Below, piece after piece: positions 9,427 to 16,672 of a stretch of 64,000 nt of DNA. This stretch comes from Halococcus hamelinensis 100A6 (GTDB taxonomy: Archaea > Halobacteriota > Halobacteria > Halobacteriales > Halococcaceae): positions 51,444 to 115,443 of the forward strand of contig NZ_AOMB01000043.1 in NCBI RefSeq assembly GCF_000336675.1. The letters are read 5' to 3'. Position numbers and translations under genes: made by a program. Positions within the stretch are counted from its first letter, which is position 1, and each line of letters starts with the position of its first letter. The notes under the pieces are model-generated. The model had not been told where the DNA came from. It saw nothing but the letters and a program-made list of their open reading frames with translations, and searched no databases.

Positions 9427-9918
9427 TCACTCCACGACGAGTTCGCCGCCACAGTCGGGGCAGACGAGAGCGGTGCCCGTATCCGGGATCCGCATCTCGC
9501 CACGACCACAATCGGGACACGCTATCTCCCCCACACCGGGGATCCGCGCGATCCGAACGTCGTCGGTTCCGCGTGGCGCACCGAACGCGAGTGCCCTTAC
9601 TCGTTCGCTCGAATCGTTCTCACCCCGCTGGAACTCGCCGGGTTCGAACCGGACCGCCTCGCCCGTCCCCACAGTTGTCTTTCGGCTCGTTCCGTCCCCG
9701 GACCCCCGAACCTCGAACGTCGCCGTGCCGTCGAGCACCACGAAGACCTCCTCTTGGTCCATGTGGGCGTGAACCGACTCGGCGAATCGCTCGCCGGGTT
9801 CGAGAGCGTAGTGGTTGATCGCGACGTCGGTCGTTCCGAGTACGTTCCCGATCCGCCGCCGGTCGACACCGGTTTCGGTGGGCGAGGACTCGACGTTCCG
9901 GATCGACGTTTGCTCCAT
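9427..9918 (-). CDS. Cupin-domain protein with C-terminal zinc ribbon
   Basis: 163 residues from the ATG at 9918. Residues about 30-120 form a cupin (His50, His52 and Glu56 in the HxHxxxEE-like first motif, then a PGE-type second motif). The last 30 residues form a zinc ribbon with CPDC at 134-137 and 153-156. Cupins of this size bind metal and small sugar-like or acidic ligands, some acting as isomerases, others as sensors. The added zinc ribbon suggests nucleic-acid or protein contact. It lies between two GT2 genes, so a sugar-related role is possible but unproven. Confidence 0.75.
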   Translation of the reverse strand: MEQTSIRNVESSPTETGVDRRRIGNVLGTTDVAINHYALEPGERFAESVHAHMDQEEVFVVLDGTATFEVRGSGDGTSRKTTVGTGEAVRFEPGEFQRGENDSSERVRALAFGAPRGTDDVRIARIPGVGEIACPDCGRGEMRIPDTGTALVCPDCGGELVVE

Positions 9919-9977
9919 GACCCGGGCTTTCGATGGACGGGTAAAAGGGTTCGTTGCGGCACGATAGCCCCGAGATC

Positions 9978-10874
9978 TCATCCGATAAGCGAGTAGACCC
10001 GCTGTATCGCGTCCATCCCCGGTCGGCCGAACAGCGAGGCACCCAGCGGAACCGCGGTCCGGACCGAGGGCGCGTGATAGCACGCCAGCGCGAACGCCTT
10101 GATCGTCTCCTTCGACCACTCCGTCTCGCGGAGCTCCATCCGCCCCTCCAGTCGGTAGGTGTTGGCGAGCGCGTTCGCGCGGACGGAGGGGGGTGCGGCG
10201 CGGTAGAGGTCGTCGTACTCTCGAACGATCTCCTTTCGACCCCGGACGAGGCCGTCGGACTTCCCCCTGGAGCCCTCGACGACACCTCGCCGCACCAGCG
10301 AGTCGTCCACGAACTCGAAGTCGTACTCGCGCGCGAGGTCGATCATGAACCCGAGGTCGTCGCCGCCCGGTCGGTCGGGGAACGGGAGCACGCCGTCGAG
10401 CGCTTCCGTGGAGACGAGCATCGTCGTGGTGAGACACGGCGAGACGTCGAATTCGAGCGCGCGGTGGAGCACGTCGCCGCGCACGGCGGGGTCGGGGAGA
10501 ATCGTGGTACCCGTCTCGTAGGTCATCCCGCAGTAGGCCACGCCCGCGCCCGTCCGTTCGAGGAGCGCGACCTGGCGAGCGAGTTTCCCCGGCAATAGCC
10601 GGTCGTCGTCGTCGAGGAACTGGACGTAGGTCCCCGAGGCGCGGTCCGCGCCGACGCTCCGGGCGGGGTTCGAGCCGAGGTTGGTTTCGAGTTCGACGTA
10701 GGTCACGTCGTGGGCCTCGGCGACCGAGGCGGCGTGGCCCTCGCCGGAGTCGTCGACCACGATGGTCTCGGTGGGGTGGTCCTGGTCGGCGACGCTCTCG
10801 ATGGCTCCCGGGAGCCGGTCGTTCCGGAAGTAGGTGGGAATCACGACCGAAACCAGTCGGTCCGCGGCGGTCAT
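9978..10874 (-). CDS. Glycosyltransferase family 2
   Basis: 298 residues from ATG 10874 (MTAADRLVSVVIPTYFRND). GT-A donor-site motifs: IVVDDSGEG (about 40) and QFLDDDDRLL (about 92-101); the first Asp of the usual VVDDGS is kept. No transmembrane helix. Tandem with the cupin gene (59-nt gap) and divergent from the methyltransferase-toroid fusion. It would add a sugar to the surface glycan; the linkage cannot be predicted. Confidence 0.87.
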   Translation of the reverse strand: MTAADRLVSVVIPTYFRNDRLPGAIESVADQDHPTETIVVDDSGEGHAASVAEAHDVTYVELETNLGSNPARSVGADRASGTYVQFLDDDDRLLPGKLARQVALLERTGAGVAYCGMTYETGTTILPDPAVRGDVLHRALEFDVSPCLTTTMLVSTEALDGVLPFPDRPGGDDLGFMIDLAREYDFEFVDDSLVRRGVVEGSRGKSDGLVRGRKEIVREYDDLYRAAPPSVRANALANTYRLEGRMELRETEWSKETIKAFALACYHAPSVRTAVPLGASLFGRPGMDAIQRVYSLIG

Positions 10875-10926
10875 ACCGGAAGGAGCGAAGGAGTAGGTAA
10901 ATGTGTGCCGGGAGAGCACCACGGCC

Positions 10927-12717
10927 ATGCCCCGCGACGCCACCCTCCGGAAGTGGGTGTCCCAGCCCCCGACCAGCCCGATCATGCAGTCCCTCCGCGA
11001 CGAGGAACGCCGGCGCGCGCTCGCCCGCCTCGACGGGGGGCGGGTGCTCGACCTCGCGAGCGAGGCACGCGTCACCGGCGGGATCGAGGCCGACTCGGTC
11101 GCGCGCGTCGACTTCTCGCCCGCCGCGAGCGAGTACGCGAGGGAGGTCGTCGACGACGACGTCGAGTTCCACACGGCGGACCCCGGGAACCCCGAGCTGC
11201 CGTTCGAGAACGACGCCTTCGACGCCGCGGTCTCCATTGGCCCGTACGACTGGCGGTTCCTCGACGTCGACGACCTCACCGCCGAGGTCCACCGCGTGCT
11301 CCGTCCGGATGGGAAGTTCGTCTTCTCGGTGCCGACGCCGCGCTCGCCCTACGCCGTCAACGGCTGGACCGAGAACCGCTACTACGACCCCGCAGACGCG
11401 CATTCATTGGTCGCACCCGACTGGCGGCTGCAGAGCGTGGAGTCGTTGTTCCAGTACCCCTACTACGTCCACATGGGGCTCAATCGGCTCCCCGAGCGGT
11501 ATCAGGAACCCTTCGTCGAGTTCGCGGGTCGGGCGAGCGACGAACTCACCCGGCTGGATCGCCAGGACCTCGCCTCGTACCTCGTGCTCACCGCCGAACC
11601 GCTCGCCTATCGAGAGTATCTCGACGAAGGGCTCGAAAGCCTGTTCCGACCCGCGACGGAGAACGGCTTCTGGGACCCCGACGAGGGGAAGTTCACCCGG
11701 GGGCTGGAGTACGACCTCGTTGGCGAGGGCGTTCGACCAGGGGACTTCGCCTGGTCGCGCGACGACGGCGTGCTCTGGCGCTACGCGCCGTTCGCGTTGA
11801 TGGGCGCGCTCCAGTGGCGAACCTCGGCCGTCGGCGACGAGCGCTACGACGAGCGGATCCGGCGGGCGCTCGCGTACTTCGAGGGGAGGATCGACCTCGC
11901 GCTCGACGAGATGCCGAGCTACGGCATCGGCCCCCTGACCTGCGCGTTCGCGCTCGCCGACGACGTTTTCGACGGGGACCGGCTCGCGGTCGCGCACGAG
12001 CTCTTCGAGCACGCCCACGAACGGTTCGACTTCTCGCACGCGGAAGACGCGCTGCTGGCCTACGGCTGGTCGTACCTCGCCGAGCGCGCCGACGATTCGA
12101 CCGTGCACGAGGCGCTCTCGGAAGCGGTGTGGGAACTGAACGACCGGCTCACCGGCCACGGCGTGTTCGTCTTCGAGAACCACACCACCCGCCGCCACCA
12201 GAACCAGATGTACGCCTGCTGGGGGCTCGCCCGCGCGGCCGGCGTCGCCGGTCAGACGGGCTACGTCGAGAACGTCGGACGGGTACTCGATCGAACCGTC
12301 GAAAAGCGGATGCGCCCCGACGGCGCGTTCATCTGGGAGGACGTGCCGGCCACCCAGCGCGCCCGTCGGGCGGCGACCAAACGCCTCGGTTTCCGGCCGC
12401 CCCACTGGGACTTCCTCTATTCCTGTCACCAGACGTTCTTCGTCAACGCGGTCGCGGAGTACGCCGCGGCGGGCGGCGAGCGCGACTTCGACCCCGCGGT
12501 CGCCCGCGCGATGGCGTGGGTCTACGGCGACAGTAGCCGGGGTGACCTCGTGGAGACGAGCGGCATCGGGGTCCCCCTCCGGTTCCTGACGACCGACGAC
12601 CGGCTCGACGTCCCCGACCAGACCTACAAGGGCTCCTACGAGGTCGGTTCGTACGTGATGGCGCTCACGAACCTGCTCGCGGGGCCGCTCTCGGGTCGCG
12701 CCCGAACCCACTCGTAA
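10927..12717 (+). CDS. Class I methyltransferase fused to an alpha/alpha-toroid-like domain
   Basis: 596 residues from ATG 10927 (an ATG 24 nt earlier is also possible). Residues about 38-140 look like a SAM-dependent methyltransferase: GRVLDLASEARVTG as motif I, then VDFSP, NDAFDAAVS and EVHRVLRPDGKF. From about residue 230 to the end the sequence is helix-rich with repeated aromatic and His motifs (WRYAPFALMGAL, NQMYACWGLARA, GSYEVGSYVMAL), as in (alpha/alpha)6 toroids of glycan lyases and hydrolases. It resembles in style, but not clearly in sequence, the stand-alone toroid genes at 20270 and 25086. A glycan O-methylase with a glycan-binding or cleaving domain is an inference. Its 3' end overlaps the next, convergent gene by 82 nt. 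Confidence 0.65.
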   Translation: MPRDATLRKWVSQPPTSPIMQSLRDEERRRALARLDGGRVLDLASEARVTGGIEADSVARVDFSPAASEYAREVVDDDVEFHTADPGNPELPFENDAFDAAVSIGPYDWRFLDVDDLTAEVHRVLRPDGKFVFSVPTPRSPYAVNGWTENRYYDPADAHSLVAPDWRLQSVESLFQYPYYVHMGLNRLPERYQEPFVEFAGRASDELTRLDRQDLASYLVLTAEPLAYREYLDEGLESLFRPATENGFWDPDEGKFTRGLEYDLVGEGVRPGDFAWSRDDGVLWRYAPFALMGALQWRTSAVGDERYDERIRRALAYFEGRIDLALDEMPSYGIGPLTCAFALADDVFDGDRLAVAHELFEHAHERFDFSHAEDALLAYGWSYLAERADDSTVHEALSEAVWELNDRLTGHGVFVFENHTTRRHQNQMYACWGLARAAGVAGQTGYVENVGRVLDRTVEKRMRPDGAFIWEDVPATQRARRAATKRLGFRPPHWDFLYSCHQTFFVNAVAEYAAAGGERDFDPAVARAMAWVYGDSSRGDLVETSGIGVPLRFLTTDDRLDVPDQTYKGSYEVGSYVMALTNLLAGPLSGRARTHS

Positions 12718-13895
12718 CCCCGCCGGAGCCGCACCGCATCGGTCGCCGGGTCGTAGGCGGTCCCGGCCGCGTGCCGGCCGTTCGCCCCGAGTTCGGCCCG
12801 GGTTTCGGTGTCGGCCAGTGCGACGAGCGCGTCGGCGAGCGGTCGCGTTCCATCGTCGACGACGCGTCCGGCCTCGGTCTCGGCGAGCACACGTCGGATG
12901 GGGGCCGTGTCGGGGGCGACCACCGGCACGCCGACCGCCATCGCCTCGTAGAGTGCCGCCGGGACCACGGTTTCGGGGTCGATGGGTTCCGACGGGAACA
13001 CGCACGCGTCGCTCGCGGCGACGTAGTCGGTCGGATCCCCCTCCGTACGGAATCGGATCCGACCCCCGGCGAGGCGTCGCCGTGCGAGGGTTTCGAGGTC
13101 GTCGAGCGTCGCTCGTCCGGGGTCGCCGACGACCACCACGCGGAGCGAGACCGCCTCGTCCGCGGCGCGCGCCACGGCCTCGACGAGGGGTTCGAGGCTA
13201 TCGCCCGACGAGTCGTCCGCGAGCGCGGTGACGACGAACGCGTCCCCCTCGAACCCCAGCTCCTCCCGGACCTCGGAGACGGTCGCGGGGTCGACCACGC
13301 TCGGCGCGACGGTGTCCCGGACCACCGACAGCCGCCGGGGGTCGACGTCCCGCTCGCGGACGTAGGCCGCGCGCGCCTCCTCGCAGGTCGTGACGAGCCA
13401 CTCGGCGTCGGTAAGCCGCTTTACGAGCCGGCCACGTCGCCACCGCGGCTGGAAGACACGACGCGCGATCCCGCGGAGTCGCCCGCCGCGGGACGGGTCG
13501 CTGGCCACCGCGGCCGTCGGGCCGGGGAGGTCACAGACGGCGGGAACGTCGAACCGCTCGCCGAGCGCCAGCCCGGTCTTCACGAGCGAGAGGTCGAAGA
13601 CACAGACGACGTCGACGTCCTCCTCGTCGTCCACCGCGCTCGCGGCGCGGAGCCACGCGGGGTGGACGAACCGAAGCGCGTAGCGCACGCCGTCGAGAAC
13701 CCCACGGGGGCCGGCGTAGAGCGAGTCGTCGGCGACCCGTTCGATGTCGATCCCCCTGTGGAGTTCGTGGTCCGGTTCGTCCACGCCGCGGGCACAGACC
13801 GTCACGGCGTGGCCCGCCCGATGGAGCGCCTCGGCGTGGCGTCGGACCCGGCCGTTCGGCGGATAGCGACCCGCCGTGAGCAGACAGACGTGCAT
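12636..13895 (-). CDS. Glycosyltransferase family 4
   Basis: 419 residues starting MHVCLLTAGRYPPNGRV, paralogous to the GT4 at 7105-8346 (same start, the ERGG-like AE/ARAAYVRE linker and ending with a REL/GANGRHA segment). GT-B C-domain motifs: VVVGDP, RIRFRTEGD, ASDACVFPSEPIDPETVVP and LYEAMAVGVP. The gene reads 82 nt into the 3' end of the opposite-strand methyltransferase-toroid gene before its TAG, giving a C-terminal tail of about 20 residues that may be dispensable. Followed upstream (36 nt) by another GT4. Cytosolic or membrane-associated glycan assembly is likely. Confidence 0.85.
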   Translation of the reverse strand: MHVCLLTAGRYPPNGRVRRHAEALHRAGHAVTVCARGVDEPDHELHRGIDIERVADDSLYAGPRGVLDGVRYALRFVHPAWLRAASAVDDEEDVDVVCVFDLSLVKTGLALGERFDVPAVCDLPGPTAAVASDPSRGGRLRGIARRVFQPRWRRGRLVKRLTDAEWLVTTCEEARAAYVRERDVDPRRLSVVRDTVAPSVVDPATVSEVREELGFEGDAFVVTALADDSSGDSLEPLVEAVARAADEAVSLRVVVVGDPGRATLDDLETLARRRLAGGRIRFRTEGDPTDYVAASDACVFPSEPIDPETVVPAALYEAMAVGVPVVAPDTAPIRRVLAETEAGRVVDDGTRPLADALVALADTETRAELGANGRHAAGTAYDPATDAVRLRRGYEWVRARPESGPASRFVSAITYEPTS

Positions 13896-13931
13896 CGCTA
13901 TCGGCCTCCCCGCGTGCGGACGGTGTTCACG

Positions 13932-15035
13932 TCAGTCCTCACGCACCCGCTCGGCTTCGCTCTTGTGGTCGGCGGGGTCGGCGAGCAACCGGTCGTAGAT
14001 CCCGAGGAGGTCCTCGGTGACGGTCGCCCACTCGTAGCGCTCCTCGACGACGGCGCGGTTCGTCCGTCCCATCGCGGCGGTCCGTTCGGGGTCGGCGATG
14101 AGGTCGGCGAGCGCCTCGGCGAGCGCGTCGGCATCGCGCGGGGCGACCAGGACGCCGTTCTCCTCGTCGATCACCTCGGGGATCGCGCCCACGGTGGTCG
14201 AGACGATGGCGTTGCCCGCCGCCATGGCCTCGAGGATCGCGATCGGTAACCCCTCGGCGTGGGAGGGCAGCACGAATATCGACCCCGACCCGAGGAGCTC
14301 GTGCTTTCGTTCCTCCGAGACGAACCCGAAGTACTCGACGTTCGGGTTGGCCGCCGCGAGACGTTCGGAGTGGTGCGAGAGGGCCCCCTTCCCCGCCAGC
14401 GACACCCGAAAGTCGAGGTCGCGGTCGGTGAGCTGGTCGATCGCGGCGGCGAGTTCGGCGATACCCTTCCGGCGGAGCTGGTTCGATATCGCGACGATGT
14501 GTGGTTTGGTGCCGTCGAACGCCGGAAGGTAGTTCTCGGAGTCGACGGCGTTCGCCAGCACCACGAGTTTGGCGGGGTCGGTGTGGGCCGCGAGGGTATC
14601 ACGCCAGTACGCCGAGAGCACGATGATCTCGTCGGCGGCGTCGTAGACTATCGACTGATACCACCGGACGAGCGGGTTGTCGGTGGCGACGAAGGTGTCG
14701 AACGACGAACCGTGGATGTGGAGCACCACCGGGCAGCCCCAGACGTGTTTCGAGAACAGCACGTAAAAGCCCGCCCGGTAGAACGAGAACCGATGCGAGG
14801 AGTGGACGTGAACGATGTCGGGCGGCGACCGGGCGGTGTAGCTCACCGCGTTCCAGACGATCCGGAGGAGTGAGCGGATGAACGCCACCACCCCCGCCGT
14901 GTCGAACGCGCCGCTCCGATGCGAGGAGAGCCGGATCTCGCCCGCGAGGTGGCGGCGCTGCTCCTTGATGTACTGGCCGATCCCGCCGGGACCGTGGCGA
15001 CCGACGACGAGGAGCCGGGTTTCGCGGCCCCTCAT
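13932..15035 (-). CDS. Glycosyltransferase family 4
   Basis: 367 residues. The N-terminus VVGRHGPGGIGQYI is the glycine-rich acceptor loop of GT4 enzymes. The C-domain shows VAISNQLRRKGIAEL, LAGKGAL, VEYFGFV and the donor-binding FVLPSHAEGLPIAILEAMA with the canonical E-x7-E. The start ATG overlaps the stop of the upstream phosphodiesterase gene by 4 nt, so the two are translated together. Predicted to transfer a sugar onto a lipid-linked glycan. Substrate not assignable. Confidence 0.9.
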   Translation of the reverse strand: MRGRETRLLVVGRHGPGGIGQYIKEQRRHLAGEIRLSSHRSGAFDTAGVVAFIRSLLRIVWNAVSYTARSPPDIVHVHSSHRFSFYRAGFYVLFSKHVWGCPVVLHIHGSSFDTFVATDNPLVRWYQSIVYDAADEIIVLSAYWRDTLAAHTDPAKLVVLANAVDSENYLPAFDGTKPHIVAISNQLRRKGIAELAAAIDQLTDRDLDFRVSLAGKGALSHHSERLAAANPNVEYFGFVSEERKHELLGSGSIFVLPSHAEGLPIAILEAMAAGNAIVSTTVGAIPEVIDEENGVLVAPRDADALAEALADLIADPERTAAMGRTNRAVVEERYEWATVTEDLLGIYDRLLADPADHKSEAERVRED

Positions 15036-16612
15036 TCCACGTAGCCGAGCCCGCGGAGTCGCTCCTCGACGTCGCTGAAGTCGTCGTCGTCGGTGCCCCG
15101 CTGCCCACCCGATCCCGCGTAGTTCGCCGTCGTGACGGCCCGCTCGGCGGTCGGCGAGCCCGGCGCGAACAGCTCGTCGAGCACTCGCCCGTCGGTGTCG
15201 GCGGGCACCGGCTCGCCCATCGCGTGGAGCACCGTCGGCGCGACGTCGACCACGCTGGCGTCCTCGGGCGTGCTGCCGGGTTCGACGTCCGGCCCTTCGG
15301 CGAAGAAGATGCCGTCGGGGCGGTGGTCGGCGGCGTGGGCACCGGGGTCGGAGAAGACCTCGGGCGCGAGCGAGGGCTTGACGTAGTAGCCCTCGCGGGG
15401 TTCGACGACGAGGTCGGGCGACTTCGGGTCGGTCGGGAACAGGTCGTCGCCGTCGTGGACGTCGAGCACCTGCTCACCGTCGTCACGGAAGCTCGTGAGC
15501 ACGTCCGTGAGTTCGGCTTTGAGCCCGTCGACCTCGCTGGGTTCGACGATCCCCTGGTCGAAGCGCTCGGTGTCGTTGATGTAGAGGGTCCCCTGGGCGT
15601 GGACGAAGGCTTTCGTCTCCGTGTAATCGACGTCGTAGCGGACGTTGTCGCCCGGGATGCCGGCCGCGACCCGGTCGACGAGCGACTGCGGGAGCCGCTT
15701 CGCGAGGCGATCCGTATCGATCCCGAGGTCTTCGAGGGTGCCGAGCACGCGCTCCTTGGTGAGCCCGACCCGCGAGAGCGTGCTCCGGCTCGCGGTGTCG
15801 GATTTCGGGGTGAGGTAGCCCTCGTTCGCCAGCAGCCGGTTGACGTGGACGTTCTTGTCGATCGGGCCGAAGCCGTGGTCCGAGACCACGAACAGCGTGA
15901 GGTCGTGTTCGCGGGCGTACTCGCGGGCGTCGCCGATGACCTCGTCGAGGAGCTTGTAGTGGTCGATCAGGACCTCCTCCTCCCAGAGGAGGTGCTGGAG
16001 TCGGTCGGGGGCGGTGTAGACGAAGAAGAACAGCCGCCAGTCCTCCTCGAGCGCGTGGTTCATGTACGTCCGACGGGCGTTCACCAGCGCTTCGAGCGCC
16101 GCGGGGAACTCGTCGGGTCGGTCCTTGTACTCGTTCCAGTCGAGACCGATATCGTAGTCGGGCGAGACCCGACCGATCTCGTCGGCGAGTTCCGGCGGGT
16201 AGGTGAACCCCTCGTCGCGCGAGGGGGTCATCATCCCGGTCACGATCCGGCCGTCGATCTCGCTCGCGGGGTAGGTCATCGGGACGTTCACCGCGGTCGC
16301 GGGCGAGACCATCTCCCAGAGCGCGGGGCGGGAGACGTCGGCCCCGGTGTTGACCCGGTGGCGGTAGTTGGTGCCGAGCTTGTAGAAGGCGTAGACGCCG
16401 TGTTTGTCGGGCCAGGTGCCGGTGGCGATCGAGGGCCACGCCAGCGCGGTGTTCGCGGGCTTGGTGCTCGCGAGCGGGCCGGCCGCGCCCGCCTCGAACA
16501 GCGCCGCGACGTTCGGAAGCTCGCCCGCCTCGGCCCATCCGCGGAGGCGCTCGAACGGCACGCCATCGAGCCCGAGGACGAGCGCGCGGTCGGGTGTGGT
16601 GCCGTCGGTCAT
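15032..16612 (-). CDS. Alkaline-phosphatase-superfamily phosphodiesterase
   Basis: 526 residues, cytoplasmic in appearance (no signal). Metal site: Asp16 in LGLDG, nucleophile Thr55 in TALAWPSIATG, SDHGFGP around residue 245, and a C-terminal ADHRPDG/ DVAPTVL region. This is the type I phosphodiesterase / nucleotide pyrophosphatase-like branch. It could cleave or transfer phosphate groups on nucleotide sugars, lipid-phosphate sugars or glycan phosphodiesters. Coupled (4-nt overlap) to the following GT4 gene. A paralogue with the same nucleophile motif lies at 39441, likewise coupled to a transferase gene. Confidence 0.82.
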   Translation of the reverse strand: MTDGTTPDRALVLGLDGVPFERLRGWAEAGELPNVAALFEAGAAGPLASTKPANTALAWPSIATGTWPDKHGVYAFYKLGTNYRHRVNTGADVSRPALWEMVSPATAVNVPMTYPASEIDGRIVTGMMTPSRDEGFTYPPELADEIGRVSPDYDIGLDWNEYKDRPDEFPAALEALVNARRTYMNHALEEDWRLFFFVYTAPDRLQHLLWEEEVLIDHYKLLDEVIGDAREYAREHDLTLFVVSDHGFGPIDKNVHVNRLLANEGYLTPKSDTASRSTLSRVGLTKERVLGTLEDLGIDTDRLAKRLPQSLVDRVAAGIPGDNVRYDVDYTETKAFVHAQGTLYINDTERFDQGIVEPSEVDGLKAELTDVLTSFRDDGEQVLDVHDGDDLFPTDPKSPDLVVEPREGYYVKPSLAPEVFSDPGAHAADHRPDGIFFAEGPDVEPGSTPEDASVVDVAPTVLHAMGEPVPADTDGRVLDELFAPGSPTAERAVTTANYAGSGGQRGTDDDDFSDVEERLRGLGYVE

Positions 16613-16672
16613 GGCTGGTTCACAATGAATCCACTCCTGCCGTGACGCTCATTACCGTTTTCATTCGCCCGC

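Noticed and set aside
9919..11403. In-frame upstream extension of the cupin gene
   Set aside because: It covers the GT2 gene and part of the fusion gene in a shadow frame.
15224..16645. Open frame of more than 470 codons on the plus strand
   Set aside because: It lies antisense to the phosphodiesterase gene, which has clear catalytic motifs. Long antisense frames are normal in GC-rich haloarchaeal DNA.
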